Shown: piece after piece, positions 59,017 through 64,000 of the stretch | Layout of the letters: each line of letters starts with the position of its first letter | Numbering within the stretch: position 1 is the first letter of the stretch | DNA from: Clavulina sp. PMI_390 | Lineage: Eukaryota; Basidiomycota; Agaricomycetes; Cantharellales; Hydnaceae | Assembly: GCA_015039315.1 (NCBI GenBank) | Contig: WIDE01000003.1 | Span: 558,001 to 622,000, forward strand | Reading direction: 5' to 3' | DNA length: 64,000 bases | Made by a program: the position numbers and the translations under genes | Notes under the pieces: model-generated | What the model was told of the DNA's origin: nothing | Database searches by the model: none | What the model saw: only the letters and a program-made list of their open reading frames with translations

Positions 59017-59154
59017 ACGTTCCGATGGTCAATTTAGGTCAATAGGACCGATTGGGAGATTCAAGGGAACACAGAACGCGCCAATGCAGGACCAGAGGAG
59101 CTCGTGTTTGGAACGAGACACGACAACACGAGTAAACATGTAAACATCGCAACC
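59017..59154. promoter_or_regulatory. 138-bp bidirectional promoter, F-box gene/GH47
   Basis: Divergent spacer between start codons 59016 (minus) and 59155 (plus). No TATA box seen. Confidence 0.45.
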
Positions 59155-61719
59155 ATGTCGGGTCCACGCCAGCGAAACACCACCCCCTCGGTTGCATCGA
59201 GGAAGGGATACGATGAGCCAGTGCACCAACTGGACGATGAGTTGGAAAGGGAAAAACCAGCCCCCAAACGGTCTCGAAAAACCTTCCGAATCGTGACTGC
59301 GGGCCTCATCCTCGTCGCTATTGCTGGTCTTGTATGTATTTGCCACAAGTACTGAGAGTATTTTGATGAGGTTTCAAATTGACCCCACTGTGGTCTTTCC
59401 CTAGTATGTCACGATAACCAGGGGACCCTTGAGAAAACACACGTCATTCAGGGATCGAGTTAAATACTTAATCCCGACACAAGAGCAAGCAGAGCGCAAC
59501 TTCGCTGCTGATGTCCCTAGAAGGGAGATGATCAAAAATGCTTTCTTGCATGCATGGCACGCATATGGTGAGCTTTCTCTCCCTGGATATCACTGCTTCA
59601 CATCTAACGGCGATATCTCGCTTCTAGAGGAGCATGCATTTGGTGACGATGACTTCCACCCTATCAGCAAGAAAGGCTCAAACCTTACCGAGGCCGGGGG
59701 TATCGGTTACACTATTGTCGATGCTCTCGATACTATGATGCTCATGGGCCTCGACGACGAGGTCAAGCGAGCAAGGGAATGGATTCGTGACGAATTAACT
59801 TTCGATTTGGATGGGGAATACAACACCTTCGAGGTCTGTAATAGTCTCTTGGCTTCTTGCCTTCGTGTGCTTGGTTGACGCGCTGTTTCCCATTATAAAG
59901 ATTACTATCCGCATCCTTGGCGGTCTTCTTGGCGCATACCATATGTCATCCAAAACCTCCTCCGGACCTGACGCACTCTACCTCGAGAAAGCTCAAGATA
60001 TTGGCGATCGTATCTTGAGTGCCTTTTCTACACCTTCCGGACTTCCTCTCCCCTCGTTCAACCCTGGCCAGCTCATTGGTATTCCCGACAAGCATAGCCC
60101 AGCGCTCGTGAGCACTGCTGAAGCAGCGACTCTCCAGCTTGAGCTCAAATACCTCAGCCATTTGACTGGGGATGACAAATATTGGCGAGCTGGTGAGCGC
60201 GTTATGAAGGTGCTCAAGGCTGCCGGCAATGGTGGGCTGGCGCCAATCATGGTCAAGTCAGTGTAGTAATTATCAGGGCGATGAACAAACAACTCACCTT
60301 CATGTGCTTGTAGCGCCGATATTGGACAGTACGTGACTTCCGATATCCGACTAGGCTCAAGAGGAGATTCGTACTATGAATACTTGCTGTGGGTATTTAG
60401 CATTTCGTCACTGTGAGAGCGTTGTCTAATCTTTGCATTTAGTAAGCAGTATCTGCAGACAGTGAGTCGTACTCTCCTCTTCTACCTCGTACAAATAGAG
60501 ACTCATCTCGATCAATAGGATCGCACTGAGCCCGCATACCGTGATGTGGGTGATTTCGCCTACATTGCTATTTTTGTTGACTGAACGATCATCATATCGC
60601 TAGATGTACGACGTAGCTATGGAGGACATCAACAAGCACTTGGTCAAGTATTCGCCTACAAATAATCTTCTCTATACGTCCGAATTACAACCACAGGGTG
60701 GCCTCCAGGGCTCAGAGTGGAAGAATGTTCCTAAAGTGTGTTCATATCCGTGCCTCTAGCGATCCCTAGCTAACACTCACCCCCAATCGTATTAGCAAGA
60801 CCATCTTGTCTGTTTCCTGGGAGGCTCTCTCTTGCTGGGTGTTACTGAAGGTGGAGGCCAAGTACCTCCCGATCTAGCTACATTCAACGAAGCGGAGAAG
60901 CGCGACTGGAAAACCGGTATTGGCTTGATTCGCACCTGCATGGAGACTCATAATACTTGGACGTGAGAATCAAGTGACCTCTGCTTCACTTTACCCTGGC
61001 CTTGACGATAAGTTTACAGGGGTCTGTCGCCTGAGATTGCGCACTTTAGGACTGCCACTGATCCCGAGTGGATCGCGAGGTATGCTCCTAAAGATTGGTA
61101 TATCAAAGGAATGAAGTATGTGCTGCATCCTGCCTCTCTCTTGCTTCAACGTGGCGCTTTTTCTCACTCTTTGTGTAGGGGCCATGAAGGTGATACCTAT
61201 GATGCTCGATACATGCTCAGGTGAGCACAGCGTCATTCTAAAAATAAATCTTGATTTGCATTGCTCACTGCTCCTTATATAGACCCGAAACGGTTGAGTC
61301 TTTGTACATTGGCTATCGGATCACTGGGCATTCGCAATTCCGGACTTGGGGCTGGCAGATCTTCCAAGCCATTCAAAAGCATTGCAAGATTCAAGATGGC
61401 GGCTATGCTACTGTGCTCAATGTGGACCAAATGCCAGTGAAGCACGAAGATAAGATGGAGACGTTCTTCCTCGTATGGCTATTCCCTTCTGTTCTGTACC
61501 GTCGGTTTACTAACTCAACAACCTGATATCAGAGCGAAACACTAAAATACTTGTTCCTTCTGTTTGATCGTCCCGGTAGCATTTCTCTCGAAAGTACGTA
61601 AACTTTTTATTTCACTTCTCCTAGTCAGGTACTGAGAGAGTTCTGCTGCAGGGGAGGTCTTCAATACAGAGGCTCACATCTTCCCAGTGTTCACTCCTGA
61701 GATCGAGTCGCAAATCTAG
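59155..61719 (+). CDS. class I alpha-1,2-mannosidase (GH47)
   Basis: ATG 59155 starts a type II membrane protein: a basic tail ending KPAPKRSRKTFRIV, then one membrane anchor (TAGLILVAIAGLV). The lumenal domain begins RREMIKNAFLHAWHAY and is spread over many small exons. GIGYTIVDALDTMMLMG, FEITIRILGGLLGAYH, QDHLVCFLGGSLLLG and SETLKYLFLLFDRP carry the three acidic residues (Glu, Asp, Glu) expected in the active site. FNTEAHIFPV near the end supplies the calcium-binding threonine. The enzyme trims alpha-1,2-mannose from N-glycans in the ER or Golgi; which of the two cannot be told. The donor at 59834 is GTCTGT, an unusual form. The gene has about a dozen introns and appears intact. Confidence 0.92.
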
Positions 61720-62305
61720 CCTCTTAGATTTCACTGATGTACTCCTTGCTAGCAACTATTATTTCGCTATTGATTGTCGCTTTACACCGCTTTTTGCTGT
61801 ACGAGAGTAATTCGCTGTTGAGCATCGTTTGTTCCTGCTCACTTTTGGCGTTCCCCGCCGTAACCGATGACATCCAGACACTGCATGAGGCTGTGCGACG
61901 TGCTTTCAAATCCAATGTACTCATGAGCGCTTAAGGCAGTCGCGGGAGCACTATGGCATTGCCTATGAACTGTATCTTCGCCCCAACTCTGTGGCATCAT
62001 AATTCGCCAGTTGCCAAGTGTGATCTTGGGCGCTCGCCTCCAGCCAGCTCCAGCCCACAGCATTCCAGTTTCGCCAATTTCGCGCTTGATCTCATTTCGG
62101 GCGTGGGTAGCCTAGTAATCACCACATACATATTTTCAAATAGAGAGAGGAGCATGTTGTTGATGAGGCAGTGCAGTGCAATTGGATGCAGTTCAACTTG
62201 GGCTCGGGCCCAGGGCTGTCAAACCATGTATATAAATACTCACTACCTTCACTCTCCTCTGTTCCACTCTCTCCTCATCACTTCAACACTCCAACACTAT
62301 AACCC
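61720..62305. other. intergenic region upstream of the SPFH gene
   Basis: Holds the 3' end of the mannosidase gene and a clear TATA box at 62229. No other gene is supported. Confidence 0.4.
62229..62238 (+). promoter_or_regulatory. TATA box of the SPFH/Band 7 gene
   Basis: TATATAAATA lies 68 bases before the start codon at 62306 and is followed by a C/T/A-rich leader (CACTACCTTCACTCTCC). This is the best TATA element in the window and suggests a regulated or strongly expressed gene. Confidence 0.6.
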
Positions 62306-64000
62306 ATGTCTCTGAATCCCTTCCCCGCCCCTGGCGCTTCTAGCGCGGACTACGACATCGATGCGTTCAGCTCTGGCGGTGGCACAACCATCTATGGTGA
62401 TGGGAATGCCCTCGATGCCAGTGTCGGCTCTACAATGAAAGGCAAGGCTCGTGTCGCCAATAACATCCCACTCGAGGTTGCCGCGCCAGTTGGTAGTTCC
62501 AAGTTTGCACAAAGTGCAGTGGACTATACGCCAAAGAATGATTCCTTGTTCATCCGCATCGGGACGGACGGCGTGTTGGGCGCACTGCATAAGCTTGACG
62601 AGGCACTCCAGACTGTACGTGCGGTAGATCCCTGCCAAGAACGCTTAGGCACCCGCATCGCATTTCCTCACATTATTTCAATCGATCCAGGAACACCACA
62701 TGAGTATCTTGTCTGATCGTCACCCTGTGTCTTGGACTGGGTACGAGATCCAGGCAGGTGAAATTGGCCTCATCAACCATGGTGGACTTCCCGAGATCAT
62801 CACCAAGGCAGGGCGGTACCCGCGTTTCCCTCTCCGGTGGGCTTTCATTGCTATTTTCTTTTTTCAACCATCTCTAATTGTCTTGGCGATTCTTGGTACC
62901 TTGGCAAATCATAAAGCCTGTGGTGGGCGCGAGACTTTGAGGGTACCAAGGGACTAACTGATACAGTCATCGAGTTCCAAGGCCTCACAATCGTTCAGGT
63001 GTCGCAAAACCAGGTGCGTCCCTTTCTTCAGTAACTCGTCTCGATTTACGGTGGGCCCACTTGGCATTTGCTTATGCAATGGTGTTCCTCGATAGGCCGC
63101 TGTTATTTGCGACCCTCAGAATCAGGTCTTCATCGTTCGAGTATGTACTTTCCCGTCACTGACGGGACCCCGTGAAGTTAACCGATTTGGTAGAATGGAG
63201 GATTTGTTGCATTTGCGATTGAGGGAGCATACAGGGTTCTTGGTATCGTTGATCAGACCCATCTTCCTACTCCGTATACAGATCGAGTAAGTGAACTTGG
63301 CTTTGGGAAAGGTTTATTCTAATGTCCTCCGCTTTAGATCACAGGTGCTATCCTCGGATACACCCACCAAGTCAAGATGCAATCGTCCCTCGGATCGGCT
63401 ACTGAGGAATACGTCGCCGCTCTATTGTGAGTCATCAAACGCCGTTCAAGGCCGCTATCAATTCACCTTCCTTATTCCTTAGCTTGGATATCCCAGCCAA
63501 CAACTGTGTGATTCTCCAACGAGGTGATGATCTTGAGCTTGTTGGCGCAGGCCAACACTGCATCACCAATCCTAATGTCACCCTACGTGGCATTTTCACG
63601 ACGGGAGAAAACCAAATTGAGATGCCCACCAAAGATATCTTCACTCGCGATCAGGTTCCTGTGTCGCTGACCATTTACCTGAAATGGTGAGCCCTGCTTC
63701 AGTCTGGTTTGATACAGAACCCCAGAAACTGACAATGCTTGACGCGTGCTATCAGGCAACTGATGGAACCCTTGAAGGTATTTATCAGCATGATAATCCA
63801 AGAGATGTCAATCAGAAGCGTTCCATGCTAACTCCTTCGTCAACTCTCAGCTTACTACTCATGGGTACAACAACCCTTACGAGGCTTTACGTGACAAAGC
63901 ACAGTCCATCTTGACACAGATCGTGGCCCACTGTAAGCAAGCAAACCTTTCTCAATTCAAACCCACTTTGCCTAACAAGGTGCTTGCCTACTCAACATTC
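62306..64000 (+). CDS. SPFH/Band 7 domain protein, cut by the window end
   Basis: ATG 62306 (MSLNPFPAPGASSAD). After an N-terminal region (MKGKARVANNIPLEV, TDGVLGALHKLDEALQT) the spliced protein reads YEIQAGEIGLINHGG, GTKGLTDTVIEFQGL, AAVICDPQNQVFIVRNGG and FVAFAIEGAYRVLGIVDQ. LELVGAGQHCITNPNVTLRG and DIFTRDQVPVSLTIYLKW follow. That last strand region is the typical start of an SPFH/Band 7 domain (TKDxxxxxVxxxxxY), and LRDKAQSILTQIVAH continues it. Relatives form membrane-associated scaffolds, but no obvious membrane anchor is seen here. Many tiny exons are involved and the splice before the LWWARDFEGTKG stretch is inferred from frame. The protein continues past 64000. Confidence 0.75.

Noticed and set aside
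1..64000. CRISPR arrays, insertion sequences, rRNA genes
   Set aside because: No regularly spaced repeats, transposase motifs or rRNA sequence are visible. The genome is eukaryotic and the intervals between genes are short.

Overview
The window is nuclear DNA from a filamentous basidiomycete, most likely an Agaricomycete. Three things suggest this: almost every gene is cut by short introns (about 50 to 115 bases, GT..AG), two genes encode the mushroom-type DUF6699 domain, and conserved eukaryotic housekeeping genes are packed on both strands. I cannot name the species. A Cantharellales-like fungus is only a guess. Gene models below are spliced by eye from reading frame, GT/AG sites and family conservation; no transcript data were available.

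Layout. (1) 1-14.3 kb: two same-strand homeobox transcription-factor paralogues, separated by about 8.8 kb in which I can support no gene. (2) 16.3-19.1 kb: an acidic protein of unknown function, divergent from an HXXXD acyltransferase. (3) 19.5-42.6 kb: a dense housekeeping block containing a Jjj1-type J-protein, heme O synthase COX10, splicing factor PRP18, an Alba-domain protein, chaperonin subunit CCT5, a SnoaL-like protein, a KAPA-synthase-like PLP enzyme, PWP1, eIF3j, mitochondrial hydroxyacyl-thioester dehydratase HTD2, the branch-point binding protein BBP/SF1, a Kre9-like cell-surface protein and a MYND zinc-finger protein. (4) 42.6-53.5 kb: an island of six plus-strand genes that look lineage-specific. 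These are a small Pro/Tyr-rich protein, two DUF6699 paralogues, a linker-histone-fold (H15) protein and two paralogues of a coiled-coil family I do not recognise. (5) 54-64 kb: URC1 (GTP cyclohydrolase II-like, uracil catabolism), an F-box protein, a class I alpha-mannosidase (GH47) and the start of an SPFH/Band 7 protein cut by the window edge.

How the genes relate. The housekeeping block is organised mainly as head-to-head pairs that share 60-180 bp promoters, and some tail-to-tail pairs are under 200 bp apart. Several products act in RNA or ribosome biology (PRP18, BBP, Alba protein, PWP1, Jjj1, eIF3j), but nothing shows that they are co-regulated. The parts most worth a second look are the homeobox pair and the tandem-duplicated island at 42.6-53.5 kb.
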